Below are positions 44,747-54,331 of a stretch of DNA of 64,000 nt, one piece after another. The DNA is from Roseitalea porphyridii (GTDB lineage: Bacteria; Pseudomonadota; Alphaproteobacteria; Rhizobiales; Rhizobiaceae): contig NZ_CP036532.1 in the NCBI RefSeq assembly GCF_004331955.1, positions 2,914,001 to 2,978,000 of the forward strand, written 5' to 3'. Below the pieces are notes generated by a model. That model did no database searches. It saw only the letters and a program-made list of their open reading frames with translations, and was not told the DNA's origin. A program made the translations under genes and the position numbers. How positions within the stretch are numbered: position 1 is the first letter of the stretch; the number at the start of each line of letters is the position of its first letter.

Positions 44747-45100
44747 TCAGAAGCGGAACAGCAGCTCGTCGTTGAATTTCGGCTCGGCGCGCTTGCAGGT
44801 ATAGACCCGGCACGAGGCCGTATCGGCCGCCGGCACCGTCTCACGCTCGAGTTCCTCGCCCAGCTGGCACTGGCTCAGGCCGGAAACATAGCGGTCATAG
44901 AGGAAATAGTCGGGAACCCGCGTGGACGGATAGCGCAGGATGACCGCGCCCTGGCGCTGCACCGTGGCCTGCACGTCGGCGCACCGGTTCAGGTCGCTGC
45001 GCAGCCGCTCGATCGCGTCGGCCGGGCTCGAGACGGTGGCAAGGACGGTGGCCGCAAGGGCGATGACAGCGGTTCTGGCGGCAAAGGCATGTGCGTTCAT
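44747..45100 (-). CDS. Secreted hypothetical protein with four Cys
   Basis: 117 residues. Signal peptide (AARTAVIALAATVLATVSSPADA), mature part of about 90 residues with Cys at the positions RCADVQ, SQCQLG, SCRVYTC, suggesting disulfides in the periplasm. No recognised family. The upstream MBL-fold protein gene at 45.2-46.0 kb is on the same strand. Function unknown. Confidence 0.7.
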   Translation of the reverse strand: MNAHAFAARTAVIALAATVLATVSSPADAIERLRSDLNRCADVQATVQRQGAVILRYPSTRVPDYFLYDRYVSGLSQCQLGEELERETVPAADTASCRVYTCKRAEPKFNDELLFRF

Positions 45101-45160
45101 GGCGGGCTCCTTGGTGGACGTTCCCAACATGGAAATACGTCCGTTTCGGGACGGTTCCGT

Positions 45161-46009
45161 TCAGCCCCGCCGGGCGAGGCTTGCCGGAACCATGATCGTC
45201 GGCCGCTCGGGCAGATCCCGCACGTTGACCGTGATCGCGTCGCCGTCGAGGAAATCGACCGCCCACTCCTCGCCCATCAGCGCGATGAACCGGTTGACCG
45301 AATTGCCGCGCAGATGCATCGGCAGCACGATCGACGAGCGCAGCCGCGTGGTGATCTCGGCCATGCCGTCATGGGCCATGGTCAGTCCGCCGTCGACCGG
45401 CACCATCAGCACGTCAAGCCGTCCGATCTGCGCGAAATGATCCTCCGTCAGCCGGTGATGCAGATGGCCCAGATGGCCGATGCACAGCCCCGCCGTCTCG
45501 AAGATGAAGATCGAGTTCTGGTTGGCCGTCAGCCCGCTGGAATCCCAGCGGCGGATGTCGGTGGTGACGTTGCGCACATAGACGTCGTCGACCACCACGT
45601 CATGGTCGGCCCCGCGCGGATCGGTGTTGTCCCAGCCCGGCAGCACCACCTCGATCGCCGGATCGGGATTGAGCGTGTAATGGGTCGAATGGGCCCGGTT
45701 CATGGTGATCACGCGCGGCGTCGGCGTGTGCCCGTAGACGCCGGAAAAATCGGTCGCGATCGTCACCCCGGCCGGCGTGTCGATGCGGTAGGTGGAATGG
45801 CCCGCGAAGGTGATGGTCACGTCGCCATGCGCATCGGTCTCGAGCGGGCTCGCCATGGCCGAGGCGAACATCACCCGCGGCAGCGAGCGGGCGATGGCAA
45901 GGCACTGGCTGACCGGTTCGTCGTCGGTCTGGGCTTGGGCCGGCGGCACCGGCCCGGGCAGGGCGAAGGCGATGGCGGTCAGGACAAGTGCGGAGAGAAA
46001 GTGGCGCAT
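45161..46009 (-). CDS. Secreted MBL-fold (UlaG-like) metallo-hydrolase
   Basis: 282 residues. Signal peptide FLSALVLTAIAFALPGPVPPAQA, then a metallo-beta-lactamase-like fold: FAGHSTYRIDTPAGVTIATD, NRAHSTHYT, GLCIGHLGH and VLPMHLRGN. The pattern is of the UlaG/L-ascorbate-lactonase type rather than canonical HxHxDH. Periplasmic hydrolase of unknown substrate. The shorter secreted Cys-rich protein follows on the same strand. Confidence 0.78.
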   Translation of the reverse strand: MRHFLSALVLTAIAFALPGPVPPAQAQTDDEPVSQCLAIARSLPRVMFASAMASPLETDAHGDVTITFAGHSTYRIDTPAGVTIATDFSGVYGHTPTPRVITMNRAHSTHYTLNPDPAIEVVLPGWDNTDPRGADHDVVVDDVYVRNVTTDIRRWDSSGLTANQNSIFIFETAGLCIGHLGHLHHRLTEDHFAQIGRLDVLMVPVDGGLTMAHDGMAEITTRLRSSIVLPMHLRGNSVNRFIALMGEEWAVDFLDGDAITVNVRDLPERPTIMVPASLARRG

Positions 46010-46087
46010 CGAGACACTCCGGTCACGCGGTTGTTCGGCCCTCTCCCAACTAGATCACCGCGGCGGATCGGCCAGTCTGGCGCCGGC

Positions 46088-46561
46088 TCAACGTCCCCAC
46101 TGCGCGCCATAGGCGGCGACCAGCGCATCGAAACTGTCCGGTTGACCCCGATAGCGCAACCCGCCTTCGGGGATCAAAAGCCAGGCCTGTTTTGACCGCA
46201 GCCAGATGTGACCGGCCGGTTTCAGCCAGTCGGTCCTGTCGAACGTGCCGCCCTTGACGTTCAGCATGTCCTCATAGGCGGGCCGGTTGTGAAAGAGCCG
46301 GCTGCCGCAGGAAGGACAGAACTCGCACACGGTCCGCCTGTCGCCCGAGACCTTGCCGAACTTCGCCGTCTCGCCATGCACGGTGAGCGCCGCTCGCCTG
46401 ACGCGCACCGACATGCCGAAGGCGGACGACGCCTGCTTCTGGCACTCGGTGCAGTGGCAGCAATAGACGGTCTGCGGCCGCTCGGTCAGCACGTAGCGGA
46501 CCGCGCCGCACTGGCAGCCGCCCTCCTGCCGGAACCCCGCTTCGTCGTTTCGCGCTACCAT
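46088..46561 (-). CDS. GFA-family (glutathione-dependent formaldehyde-activating-like) protein
   Basis: 157 residues. Zinc-binding cysteines in [26 protein letters not shown] and [15 protein letters not shown] are those of the GFA/CENP-V fold. Most family members do not act on formaldehyde; the function here is unassigned. Its ATG overlaps the end of the upstream small membrane protein gene by seven bases. Confidence 0.9.
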   Translation of the reverse strand: MVARNDEAGFRQEGGCQCGAVRYVLTERPQTVYCCHCTECQKQASSAFGMSVRVRRAALTVHGETAKFGKVSGDRRTVCEFCPSCGSRLFHNRPAYEDMLNVKGGTFDRTDWLKPAGHIWLRSKQAWLLIPEGGLRYRGQPDSFDALVAAYGAQWGR

Positions 46562-46836
46562 TTCAGGCCGGCTGCCTCGGCCTTCTTCAGGAGCGGGCCC
46601 TGCCGCCCGCGATGGTGCTCCTGCAGGTAGGCCATGGTGGCGTGGATATCCCGCTTCGGGATGGCCTTTGGATCGATCTGCGCGGCGGCGTTGGCCTCCT
46701 CCACGCTTCTGCCCTCCTCGAGCGCCTTCATGAACAGATAGGCCCGCACGGTCTTGTTGCCGCGCCGGGTGTTCTCCTTCAGAAACAGCCAGATCATCAG
46801 CGCGATGGCGGCGACGGCGATGCCGATTTCGGTCAT
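46555..46836 (-). CDS. Small single-span membrane protein
   Basis: 93 residues: N-terminal membrane helix ([16 protein letters not shown]), then a basic cytoplasmic part with [20 protein letters not shown] and [20 protein letters not shown]. No known family. Overlaps the GFA gene by seven bases and is divergent from yebC with 90 bases between starts. Function unknown. Confidence 0.7.
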   Translation of the reverse strand: MTEIGIAVAAIALMIWLFLKENTRRGNKTVRAYLFMKALEEGRSVEEANAAAQIDPKAIPKRDIHATMAYLQEHHRGRQGPLLKKAEAAGLKW

Positions 46837-46926
46837 GGGATCCTCGTTCTGGGGCGCTGGACGCGCGCCGGCTTTGTCCCTAAAAGCGCGCGGGATTGCA
46901 CAAACGTCAAGACAAACAGGTCTGTC

Positions 46927-47676
46927 ATGGCAGGTCATTCGAAGTTCAAGAACATCATGCACCGCAAGGGGCGGCAGGACGCGGCGCGCTCGAAGCTGTT
47001 CTCGCGCCTGTCCAAGGAGATCACCGTCGCGGTCAAGACCGGTGGCGGCCCCGACCCGGACATGAATCCGCGCCTGCGCCTCGCCGTGCAGAACGCCAAG
47101 GGCCAGTCGATGCCCAAGGACAATATCGAGCGCGCCATCAACAAGGGCTCGGGCGCCGGCGGCGACGACTATCAGGAGATGCGTTACGAGGGCTACGGCC
47201 CCGGCGGCGTGGCCATCATCGTCGAGGCGCTGACCGACAATCTGAACCGGTCCGCGTCCAATATCCGCGCCGCGTTTTCCAAGAACGGCGGCTCGCTCGG
47301 CGAGACCGGCTCGGTCTCCTTCATGTTCGATCGGGTCGGCGAGATCGTCTACAAGCCCGATGCGGGCGACGCCGACACGGTGATGGAAGCGGCCATCGAG
47401 GCGGGCGCCGAGGATGTCGAAAGCGGCGAGGACCGCCACACGATCACGTGCGCATTCGAGGATATCGGCGCGGTCTCGACGACGCTCGCCGACAAGCTCG
47501 GCGAAGCCGAATCGGTCAATGTCATCTGGAAGCCGCAAAATCTGACCCCGATCGACGAAGACCGCGCGCAGACCCTGTTCAAGCTGCTCGATGCGCTCGA
47601 CGAGGACGACGATGTCCAGAATGTCTATTCGAACGAGGACATTTCCGAAGAGGTGATGGAACGGCTCAGCGCATGA
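46927..47676 (+). CDS. yebC: YebC/PmpR-family transcriptional or translational regulator
   Basis: 249 residues. Diagnostic N-terminus [40 protein letters not shown] and [20 protein letters not shown]-terminal [13 protein letters not shown]. YebC proteins act as DNA-binding regulators or, as shown for some, help ribosomes at proline stretches. In many alphaproteobacteria yebC precedes ruvC; here two transporter genes intervene. Its end overlaps the next gene by four bases. Confidence 0.95.
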   Translation: MAGHSKFKNIMHRKGRQDAARSKLFSRLSKEITVAVKTGGGPDPDMNPRLRLAVQNAKGQSMPKDNIERAINKGSGAGGDDYQEMRYEGYGPGGVAIIVEALTDNLNRSASNIRAAFSKNGGSLGETGSVSFMFDRVGEIVYKPDAGDADTVMEAAIEAGAEDVESGEDRHTITCAFEDIGAVSTTLADKLGEAESVNVIWKPQNLTPIDEDRAQTLFKLLDALDEDDDVQNVYSNEDISEEVMERLSA

Positions 47677-48596
47677 GCGCGCCGGCGACCGCCGGCGCAC
47701 CCAAACGCCCCGTCCGGTTGCTTATCGCCCTTGGCGCGCTGGTCCTGTTCGGCCTGTTCTGGGGCGCGGGACAGCCGCTCACCAAGGTCGCCGTGTCGAC
47801 CGGCCACCACCCGATGGGCCTCGTCTTCTGGCAGTTCGTCTTCGCCGGCACCGCGCTCGGCATCGTCACGGCGATGCGCGGCGACCGCCTGCGTTTCGAT
47901 GCGCACCATCTGCGCTTCTACATCCTCATCGCCCTGATCGGCACGCTGCTGCCGGGCCTTTTCTCCTACACCGCCGTCAGCCATCTGCCCGCCGGCATCG
48001 TCGCGGTCGCACTGGCCACCGTGCCGATGATGGCGCTGATGATCGCGCTTGGCATCGGCAACGAACGGTTCGCCCTGCATCGCGTGACCGGGATCGCGCT
48101 CGGCGTGGCCGCGATGATGCTGATCGCCCTGCCCGAGGCCAGCCTGCCGGACCGGTCCATGGCGCCCTGGCTTGTCGTCGCGCTCGTCGCCCCGTTCTGC
48201 TATGCGGCCGAGGGCAACTACATGGCCAAGGACGCCCCGGCCGGCCTGCATCCGATCCCGGCCCTGTTCGCCGCCTGCATCGCCGGCGCGCTGATCTCGG
48301 CGCCGCTGGCCATTTCCACCGGCACCTGGGTCGACCTGACCCAGCCCTGGCGGGCGCCCGAATATGCGATCGCCGGTTCGGGCCTGGCCCATGCCGTCGC
48401 CTATTCGGGCTACATGTGGCTGATCGCCTATGCCGGCGTCGTCTTCACCGCCCAGATCTCCTACATCGTCACCGGCGCGGCGCTCGCCTTCTCGATCGTC
48501 TTTCTGGGCGAGAGCTATTCGGGATGGGTGTGGGGCGCGGTGGCGATGATGGCCATCGGCCTGTTTCTCGTCCAGCCGGCCCGCAACGTCGACTAG
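47673..48596 (+). CDS. DMT-family (EamA) exporter
   Basis: 307 residues, ten predicted helices in two EamA repeats ([45 protein letters not shown]). The ATG overlaps the yebC stop (ATGA). Its C-terminus overlaps that of the convergent TauE/SafE-family gene by four bases. Substrate unknown. One of two exporters inserted between yebC and ruvC. Confidence 0.88.
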   Translation: MSAPATAGAPKRPVRLLIALGALVLFGLFWGAGQPLTKVAVSTGHHPMGLVFWQFVFAGTALGIVTAMRGDRLRFDAHHLRFYILIALIGTLLPGLFSYTAVSHLPAGIVAVALATVPMMALMIALGIGNERFALHRVTGIALGVAAMMLIALPEASLPDRSMAPWLVVALVAPFCYAAEGNYMAKDAPAGLHPIPALFAACIAGALISAPLAISTGTWVDLTQPWRAPEYAIAGSGLAHAVAYSGYMWLIAYAGVVFTAQISYIVTGAALAFSIVFLGESYSGWVWGAVAMMAIGLFLVQPARNVD

Positions 48597-49351
48597 CTCC
48601 TGAGGCCGTCGAGCGCGGGCAGCGCCAGAAGGGCCGCGCAGGCGACGATGATCAGCGCGACGCGCCTGTAGCCCGCCTCGCTGGCCATGCCGAACAGGCG
48701 CGCACCGACGAAAAGCGCCACCAGGTAGACGGGCATGCAGGCAATGCCCAGACTGACCGACCGCGCCGTGAAAAGCCCGCTGACATAGAGCCCGGCGATC
48801 GCAAACAGCTCCGCGGCGGCCAGAAAGATGATCAGGTTGGCGCGAACCACTCCCGCCCCGGTGCGCAGCGCCATCCAGTAGAGGATCACCGGCGGGCCTG
48901 CGATCGAGGCGGCCCCGCCCAGAAAGCCCGACATGCCGCCGACCGCCATCCGCACCGGCAGGTTGCGCGGGCCGGTATAGTACCAGCCGCTCCACAGCAC
49001 GGCGACAACGATGAAGATAACCACCGACATGAACCAGCGCAGCAACGTCGGATCGCCGGCGATCAGGAACCACAGACCGAGCGGCAGCGCGATCGCATAA
49101 CCGGCCAGGATCGGCGGCAGTTGCCGCCAGTCGGCGCGGGGCCAGGCAGCGGCGATCAGCGGAACCATCGGCAGCGTGTCGATCAGCGCCACGATGACGA
49201 CGGCGATCTGCGGGCTGTAGGCCGCCGCCGCGATCGGCACGACGATCATCGCCGTACCGAAGCCCGAAAAGCCGCGCACCACGCCGGCGACCGCCACCGC
49301 TGCGATCACCGCCCACAACGCCGCTCCGGTCTCGAGCGTCCACCAGCCCAT
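48593..49351 (-). CDS. TauE/SafE-family (DUF81) sulfite/organosulfonate exporter-like
   Basis: 252 residues with about eight helices, including the conserved VRGFSGFGTAMIVVPIAAAA and GFLGGAASIAGPPVILYWMA repeats characteristic of TauE/SafE. Proteins of this group export sulfite or small organosulfur anions. Start MGWWTLETG at 49351. Convergent with the DMT gene; divergent from ruvC with 127 bases between. Substrate is not known. Confidence 0.87.
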   Translation of the reverse strand: MGWWTLETGAALWAVIAAVAVAGVVRGFSGFGTAMIVVPIAAAAYSPQIAVVIVALIDTLPMVPLIAAAWPRADWRQLPPILAGYAIALPLGLWFLIAGDPTLLRWFMSVVIFIVVAVLWSGWYYTGPRNLPVRMAVGGMSGFLGGAASIAGPPVILYWMALRTGAGVVRANLIIFLAAAELFAIAGLYVSGLFTARSVSLGIACMPVYLVALFVGARLFGMASEAGYRRVALIIVACAALLALPALDGLRS

Positions 49352-49478
49352 GCGATCCTCCCGCCCGGCGGCTCTGGCACGCGCTTGCAGCGACCACAAG
49401 CCGCAACCGCAGCGATACGCCTGTTTTCTTTTTGTTCACATCGTGCCGCTAGCGGTCTAGCCTGAGCGCGAGGCAGAC

Positions 49479-49991
49479 ATGAACGAAACGATTCGCATCA
49501 TCGGCATCGATCCGGGGCTGAGGCGCACCGGCTGGGGCATCGTCGAGGCCACCGGCAACCGGCTGGGTTTCGTCGCGGCGGGCACGGTGCGCTCGGACGG
49601 CGCGGCCGATCTCGCCGCGCGCCTGTGCCAGATCCATGACGGGCTCGGCACGGTGCTGGACCGCCATGCGCCCGACGAGGCCGCCGTCGAGGCGACCTTC
49701 GTCAACAAGGATGCCGCCGCGACGCTGAAGCTCGGCCAGGCACGCGGTATCGCCATGCTGGTGCCCGCCCGCGCCGGGCTGCCCGTGGCCGAATACGCGC
49801 CCAACGCGGTCAAGAAGGCGGTGATCGGCGTCGGCCATGGCGACAAGGGCCAGATCGCCATGATGGTGCGCACGCTTCTTCCGAAAGCCGTGTTCGACAC
49901 CGAGGACGCCGCCGACGCGCTCGCCATCGCCATCTGCCACAGCCATCACCGCGGCGCGGCGGCACTGCAGCGACGGCTGGCGGGGGTGTGA
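49479..49991 (+). CDS. ruvC: Holliday junction resolvase RuvC
   Basis: 170 residues. The four acidic catalytic residues are recognisable: D in [14 protein letters not shown] in [13 protein letters not shown], and a pair in [14 protein letters not shown]. It cuts Holliday junctions with RuvAB. It is separated from ruvA by an antitoxin/PIN module (50066-50730). No overlap with flanking genes. Confidence 0.95.
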   Translation: MNETIRIIGIDPGLRRTGWGIVEATGNRLGFVAAGTVRSDGAADLAARLCQIHDGLGTVLDRHAPDEAAVEATFVNKDAAATLKLGQARGIAMLVPARAGLPVAEYAPNAVKKAVIGVGHGDKGQIAMMVRTLLPKAVFDTEDAADALAIAICHSHHRGAAALQRRLAGV

Positions 49992-50012
49992 CGCTGCGGC
50001 TAGTGTTCTTGA

Positions 50013-50035
50013 CTTGTTCCGAAGGTTGGAATAAG
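50013..50035. promoter_or_regulatory. Inverted repeat before the first antitoxin gene
   Basis: CTTGTTCC, 7 bases, GGAATAAG: arms match at seven of eight. It lies 31 bases upstream of the antitoxin start, in the 74-base gap after ruvC, where an autoregulatory AbrB-type operator is expected. Confidence 0.55.
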
Positions 50036-50065
50036 TAAAGATCGTCGGTAGCGGGGTCACCCACA

Positions 50066-50320
50066 ATGCGTGTTTCGGAGAAAGGCCAGGTCACAATCCC
50101 CAAGCATGTGCGCGAGCAGGCGGGGATACGGCCCAACAGCGATGTCATGATCCGCCTTGAGGGCGGTCGCGTGATCATCGAGCCGGTTGACGGTGCCGAA
50201 AGCCGCTCCATGCGCGACCGCATGGAACGGTTCTTGAAGGAACTGGACAAGCTGGAGGGCACCGGCGATCCGGCCCTCGGTGCCGAGGACGTCATGCGCG
50301 AAACACGCGACCGCACCTGA
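50066..50320 (+). CDS. vapB: AbrB/MazE/SpoVT-family antitoxin, module 1
   Basis: 84 residues. N-terminal swapped-hairpin domain ([35 protein letters not shown]) and a helical C-terminus that would bind the toxin. It is paired with the PIN protein whose ATG overlaps its stop codon by one base. Located between ruvC and ruvA. Confidence 0.9.
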   Translation: MRVSEKGQVTIPKHVREQAGIRPNSDVMIRLEGGRVIIEPVDGAESRSMRDRMERFLKELDKLEGTGDPALGAEDVMRETRDRT

Positions 50321-50730
50321 TGGCCACGCTTGTCGACACCAACGTGCTGATCGACGTCGCCTACCGCGATCCGCACTGGATGCAATGGTCGAAAATGGCA
50401 ATGGCGCAGCGGGTGGCCGAAGGGCTCGTCATCAACCCCGTCATCTTCGCCGAATTCAGCTATCGTTTCGACAGCGCCGACAGCGCCGAAGCTGCCCTCG
50501 CCATAGACGGTCTCAATCGCGAGCACCTGCCCTGGGAGAGCGCATATCTCGCCGGACGCGCCTTCCGGCTCTACCGTCGGCGCGGCGGTGCGCGCCAGGG
50601 CACGCTGCCCGATTTCTTCATCGGAGCCCATGCCGCCGTGCGCGGCTATTCGGTTCTGACGCGCGATCCCTCCGGCTTTCGCGAGTTTTTCCCCGCCCTT
50701 TCCATCGTCGCACCGGACACGCACCCATGA
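50320..50730 (+). CDS. vapC: PIN-domain toxin (VapC-like), module 1
   Basis: 136 residues. Acidic PIN residues are intact: [12 protein letters not shown] (D), [10 protein letters not shown] (E), [12 protein letters not shown] (D) and [14 protein letters not shown] (D). VapC-type toxins are RNases targeting tRNA or rRNA. The stop overlaps the ruvA start by four bases (ATGA), so toxin and ruvA translation is coupled. Target unknown. Confidence 0.9.
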   Translation: MATLVDTNVLIDVAYRDPHWMQWSKMAMAQRVAEGLVINPVIFAEFSYRFDSADSAEAALAIDGLNREHLPWESAYLAGRAFRLYRRRGGARQGTLPDFFIGAHAAVRGYSVLTRDPSGFREFFPALSIVAPDTHP

Positions 50731-51341
50731 TCGGCAAGCTGAAAGGAACCGTCGACGAAATCGGCGAGGATCATGTCATCGTCGACGTGCACGGGGTCGG
50801 CTATGTCGCCTTCTGCCCCGTCCGCACGCTGTCGGCGCTGAACGAGGGCGAGGCGGCAACGCTGTTCATCGAGACCTATGTGCGCGAGGACCAGCTGAGA
50901 CTGTTCGGTTTTCAGAGCGCGCTCGACCGCGAATGGTTCCGCCTGCTGCAGAGCGTGCAGGGCGTCGGCGCGCGCGTCGCGCTGGCCGTTCTGTCGACCC
51001 TGTCGGCCGCCGATCTCGCCAACGCCATCGCCTTGCAGGACAAGGCCATGGTCGCCCGCGCGCCCGGCATCGGGCCCAAGGTCGCCCAGCGCATCGTCGC
51101 CGAACTGAAGAACAAGGCGCCCGCCTTTGCCGGCGATGCGGCGCCCGGCATCGGCCTCAGGCAGGAGCTGGGCGAAGGCGCAGCGCCCGCCCCGGTCGCC
51201 GACGCCGTCTCCGCGCTCGCCAATCTGGGCTATTCGCGCGATCAGGCGGCGAACGCGGTGGCCGCCGCGATCAAGACCGCCGGCGAAGGCGCCGACAGCG
51301 CCGCGCTGATCCGCCAGGGGCTGAAGGAACTGGCGCGGTGA
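50727..51341 (+). CDS. ruvA: Holliday junction branch migration protein RuvA
   Basis: 204 residues with the three RuvA domains: OB fold ([30 protein letters not shown]), two HhH motifs ([40 protein letters not shown]) and the C-terminal RuvB-binding helix bundle ([20 protein letters not shown]). It binds four-way junctions for RuvB. The start overlaps the upstream toxin stop. 77 bases separate it from module 2. Confidence 0.96.
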   Translation: MIGKLKGTVDEIGEDHVIVDVHGVGYVAFCPVRTLSALNEGEAATLFIETYVREDQLRLFGFQSALDREWFRLLQSVQGVGARVALAVLSTLSAADLANAIALQDKAMVARAPGIGPKVAQRIVAELKNKAPAFAGDAAPGIGLRQELGEGAAPAPVADAVSALANLGYSRDQAANAVAAAIKTAGEGADSAALIRQGLKELAR

Positions 51342-51369
51342 CGCCGCGGTCCTTGCCTTGGACCCGTCT

Positions 51370-51393
51370 CCTTACTATGTTCAGAAAGTAAGG
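51370..51393. promoter_or_regulatory. Inverted repeat before the second antitoxin gene
   Basis: CCTTAC, 12 bases, GTAAGG: six-base perfect arms, 26 bases upstream of the second antitoxin start and 29 bases after the ruvA stop. Likely autoregulatory operator; its sequence differs from that of module 1. Confidence 0.55.
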
Positions 51394-51418
51394 AAATGCG
51401 ACGGTCTGGAGAAGGTTC

Positions 51419-51703
51419 ATGGGATCCTTTACAACGCTGACATCGAAAGGACAGATGACGGTCCCCAAGGAAGTGCGCGAGATGCTCGGGCTGCAGACCG
51501 GAATGCGCCTTTATGTTTCGGTCAAGGACGGCAAGATGGTCGTGCAGCCCAAGAACCAGAAACTGTCCGATCTTGCAGGCTTCCTCGGCAAGCCGCCCGG
51601 TGGAAAGAGCCTGCCGATCGAAGACATTGACGAGGCGATCATGGACGCTGTTACGGAAGATGACGAACGCATCAAGCGGGACTGGCGCAAGTCAGAACCA
51701 TGA
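51419..51703 (+). CDS. vapB: AbrB/MazE/SpoVT-family antitoxin, module 2
   Basis: 94 residues. N-terminal TLTSKGQMTVPKEVREMLGL and MRLYVSVKDGKMVVQPKNQK fit the swapped-hairpin fold; the C-terminus (DEAIMDAVTEDDERIKRDWR) is helical. It shares only the fold with module 1's antitoxin. Overlaps the following PIN gene by four bases. Confidence 0.9.
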   Translation: MGSFTTLTSKGQMTVPKEVREMLGLQTGMRLYVSVKDGKMVVQPKNQKLSDLAGFLGKPPGGKSLPIEDIDEAIMDAVTEDDERIKRDWRKSEP

Positions 51704-52092
51704 TCGGCATCGACACCAACATCCTGCTGCGTTTTTTGGTCGATGACGACCCGGAACAATGCCGCCTTGCCCGCGAACTGCTGGCGGCATGCACGCCCGA
51801 AAGGCCGGCCCTTATCTGTTCGGTAACCCTGGCCGAAACCGTGTGGGTTCTGAACCGATCTCTCGGCTACCCTAGCGAGGCCGTTCTGGAAATGGTCAGC
51901 CGTCTCCTCGCCTCACGGGAAGCGATCGTCGAACATGGCGAAAGTCTGGGCCAGGTGCTGCAGAACCTGGGCTCCGAAGACCTCGCTGACTTCCTGATCG
52001 CGTTTTCGAACAGCCAGGCCGGCTGCAGCCACACGGTCACCCTCGACCGGCGGGCGGCGCGGCGCGTCCCCGGCATGGAACTTCTGGCATGA
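51700..52092 (+). CDS. vapC: PIN-domain toxin (VapC-like), module 2
   Basis: 130 residues. Acidic residues of the PIN fold are present: [39 protein letters not shown] and TLDRRAARR. It is clearly a different PIN branch from module 1. Its stop overlaps ruvB's start by four bases (ATGA), repeating the arrangement of module 1 with ruvA. Confidence 0.9.
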   Translation: MIGIDTNILLRFLVDDDPEQCRLARELLAACTPERPALICSVTLAETVWVLNRSLGYPSEAVLEMVSRLLASREAIVEHGESLGQVLQNLGSEDLADFLIAFSNSQAGCSHTVTLDRRAARRVPGMELLA

Positions 52093-53129
52093 CCGAGCCG
52101 GCCCGCCTCATCTCCGCCGACAAGCGCGACGAGGACCTCGACACCTCGCTGCGGCCGCGCACGCTCGACGACTTCACCGGCCAGGCGGCCGCGCGCGCCA
52201 ACCTCAAGGTGTTCATCGAGGCGGCGACAAAGCGCGGTGAGGCGCTCGACCATGTCCTGTTCGTCGGCCCGCCGGGTCTCGGCAAGACCACCCTCGCCCA
52301 GATCATGGCGCAGGAGCTGGGCGTCAACTTCCGCGCCACCTCCGGCCCAGTGATCGCCAAGGCCGGAGATCTTGCCGCGCTGCTGACCAATCTCGAAGAG
52401 CGCGACGTCCTGTTCATCGACGAGATCCACCGGCTCAACCCGGCGGTCGAGGAGATCCTCTATCCGGCGATGGAGGATTTCCAGCTCGACCTGATCATCG
52501 GCGAAGGGCCGGCGGCGCGCTCGGTCAAGATCGATCTGGCCAAATTCACCCTCGTCGCCGCCACCACGCGGCTTGGCCTTCTGACCACGCCCCTGCGCGA
52601 CCGGTTCGGCATTCCGGTGCGGCTCAATTTCTACACGGTCGAGGAGCTGGAGACGATCGTCACCCGCGGCGCGCGCATCATGGGCCTTGCAATGGGCGAT
52701 GACGGCGCCCGCGAGATCGCCGCCCGGGCGCGCGGCACCCCGCGCATCGCCGGCCGGCTGCTGCGCCGCGTGCGTGATTTCGCCGATGTCGCCGGCGCCG
52801 AACGGGTGGACCGCACCGTCGCCGACAAGGCGCTGTCGCGGCTCGAGGTCGACACGATCGGGCTCGACGAACTCGACCGGCGCTATCTGAACCAGATCGC
52901 GCGCAATTTCGGCGGCGGGCCGGTCGGCATCGAGACGATCGCCGCCGCGCTCAGCGAGCCGCGCGACGCGATCGAGGACATCATCGAGCCCTATCTGATC
53001 CAGCAGGGCTTCATCCAGCGCACCCCGCGCGGCCGCATCCTGACGGCCAACGCCTGGGGCCATCTGGGCCTTGCCGCCCCGGCGGACCTTGCTGCCATGC
53101 AGGCGGGCCTGTTCGACGAGAGCGAATAG
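52089..53129 (+). CDS. ruvB: Holliday junction helicase motor RuvB
   Basis: 346 residues. Walker [14 protein letters not shown], Walker [11 protein letters not shown], sensor [11 protein letters not shown], arginine-finger-containing [11 protein letters not shown], and the C-terminal winged helix ([20 protein letters not shown]). Hexameric AAA+ motor for branch migration. Its start overlaps the module 2 toxin, so RuvB translation depends partly on the toxin mRNA. Confidence 0.97.
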   Translation: MTEPARLISADKRDEDLDTSLRPRTLDDFTGQAAARANLKVFIEAATKRGEALDHVLFVGPPGLGKTTLAQIMAQELGVNFRATSGPVIAKAGDLAALLTNLEERDVLFIDEIHRLNPAVEEILYPAMEDFQLDLIIGEGPAARSVKIDLAKFTLVAATTRLGLLTTPLRDRFGIPVRLNFYTVEELETIVTRGARIMGLAMGDDGAREIAARARGTPRIAGRLLRRVRDFADVAGAERVDRTVADKALSRLEVDTIGLDELDRRYLNQIARNFGGGPVGIETIAAALSEPRDAIEDIIEPYLIQQGFIQRTPRGRILTANAWGHLGLAAPADLAAMQAGLFDESE

Positions 53130-53140
53130 GCGGGCAAGCC

Positions 53141-53605
53141 CTAGACGAGCGCTGCCCAAAGCACGTGGCCGGCCATGTAGATCACGATCACGGACCCGAT
53201 CGTGTAGAAGGTGGCCCGCAGCTCATGCGAGCGCTCCGTCGCATAGGCCCAGAAATGGGCAAGGCGCGCGACCACGAAGCCGTACATCAGAAGCTGCGCC
53301 AGCCAGAGGGCCGGATCGACGGTCACGAAAAGCAGACCCGCCGCCCAGAAGGCGGGGATGTTCTCCAGATCGTTCCGGTGCATCCGGCGGGACCGGTCGA
53401 CATATTCGTTGACCTCGATCTGCGAGGGATCGGGCGCCCTGTTGATCGGTCCCTTCCGAAGATCCTCGGGGCTGGCGAACCCGGCGCTCACCTTCATCAT
53501 CCGGTGCACGGTCATCCAGCCCTGCCCCATGACCTTGAGCACCATGAGCGCCGACGCGACGAGGTAGGCGGCGAAGACAGGATTGTCCAAGGAAAGCGCG
53601 GTCAT
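53141..53605 (-). CDS. MAPEG-family membrane protein
   Basis: 154 residues with four predicted helices. The loop after helix 1 (ADPSQIEVNEYVDRSRRMHR, NDLENIPAF) has the Arg/Asn/Glu pattern of MAPEG proteins, as do PAFWAAGLLFVTVDPA and RLAHFWAYATERSH. Bacterial MAPEG enzymes are mostly uncharacterised. Divergent from the TetR regulator across a double operator. Confidence 0.85.
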   Translation of the reverse strand: MTALSLDNPVFAAYLVASALMVLKVMGQGWMTVHRMMKVSAGFASPEDLRKGPINRAPDPSQIEVNEYVDRSRRMHRNDLENIPAFWAAGLLFVTVDPALWLAQLLMYGFVVARLAHFWAYATERSHELRATFYTIGSVIVIYMAGHVLWAALV

Positions 53606-53650
53606 CGTGCTGGCCTCCGTTACGGCGCCCCGGTCAGGCATGCGCCTTTA

Positions 53651-53688
53651 CTTACCAGTGGTAAGTGAGTTATCTTACCATCGGTAAG
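53651..53688. promoter_or_regulatory. Tandem TetR-type operator between MAPEG and TetR genes
   Basis: CTTACCAGTGGTAAG (53651-53665) and CTTACCATCGGTAAG (53674-53688), each an inverted repeat with 6-bp perfect arms around 3 bases, 23 bases centre to centre. Placed between the divergent MAPEG and TetR genes. Two dimers of the TetR product are likely to bind and repress both. Confidence 0.8.
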
Positions 53689-53706
53689 CTGTCAAGATCG
53701 GGACTC

Positions 53707-54291
53707 ATGTCGACATCGAGGACCAGCGACGAGATCGTGCGGATCGCCCGCGAAGTCCTTGCTTCGGAGGGGCTTGCCGGCATCTCTTTCGATGCGATCG
53801 CCCGGCGGCTCGGGCGATCGAAACAGGCCGTGCTTTACTGGTATCCGACGAAGCACGACCTTCTGGCCGCCATGTTCCTTCCGTGTCTGGAGGCGGAGGC
53901 CGAGACGGCGACCCGATCGGTTGCCGGGGCGTCCGGACGGCCCGAGGCGATCGGCGCCTATGTCAGGGCCATCGCGCGGTTTCATCTCGATGACCTCGAC
54001 CGGTTTCGCCTGATGTACCTTTTGCCGCAGACGATCCGGCAGGCCGCGCAGGAGCCTCACCACCGCCCGCTGCTCGACAAGGTCTACCCACTGACGGACA
54101 GGGTCTACGGGTCGCTCGCCCGCCACCTCGGCGGCGAGCCGTCGGTCGCTCGGCGGCAGGCCGTGGCCATCCACTCAGCCGTCCTGGGGCTGGTCCTCAT
54201 GTTCGGCCTCGCAGACAATCTGAGCGATCCGCTCAAGCACAACCCGGCCGAACTGATCGATGCGCTTGTCGCGTCCCTTCAGGCCGGGTGA
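53707..54291 (+). CDS. TetR/AcrR-family transcriptional regulator
   Basis: 194 residues. N-terminal HTH AREVLASEGLAGISFDAIAR RLGRSKQAVLYWYPTKHDLL, then a C-terminal ligand-binding helix bundle (LARHLGGEPSVARRQAVAIHSAVLG region). ATG at 53707 is 18 bases downstream of a double palindromic operator, consistent with autorepression and control of the divergent MAPEG gene. Ligand unknown. Confidence 0.9.
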   Translation: MSTSRTSDEIVRIAREVLASEGLAGISFDAIARRLGRSKQAVLYWYPTKHDLLAAMFLPCLEAEAETATRSVAGASGRPEAIGAYVRAIARFHLDDLDRFRLMYLLPQTIRQAAQEPHHRPLLDKVYPLTDRVYGSLARHLGGEPSVARRQAVAIHSAVLGLVLMFGLADNLSDPLKHNPAELIDALVASLQAG

Positions 54292-54331
54292 CGCGTGCAA
54301 CCGATGGCGCCGCACGCGGGGGCGGGCGTGC

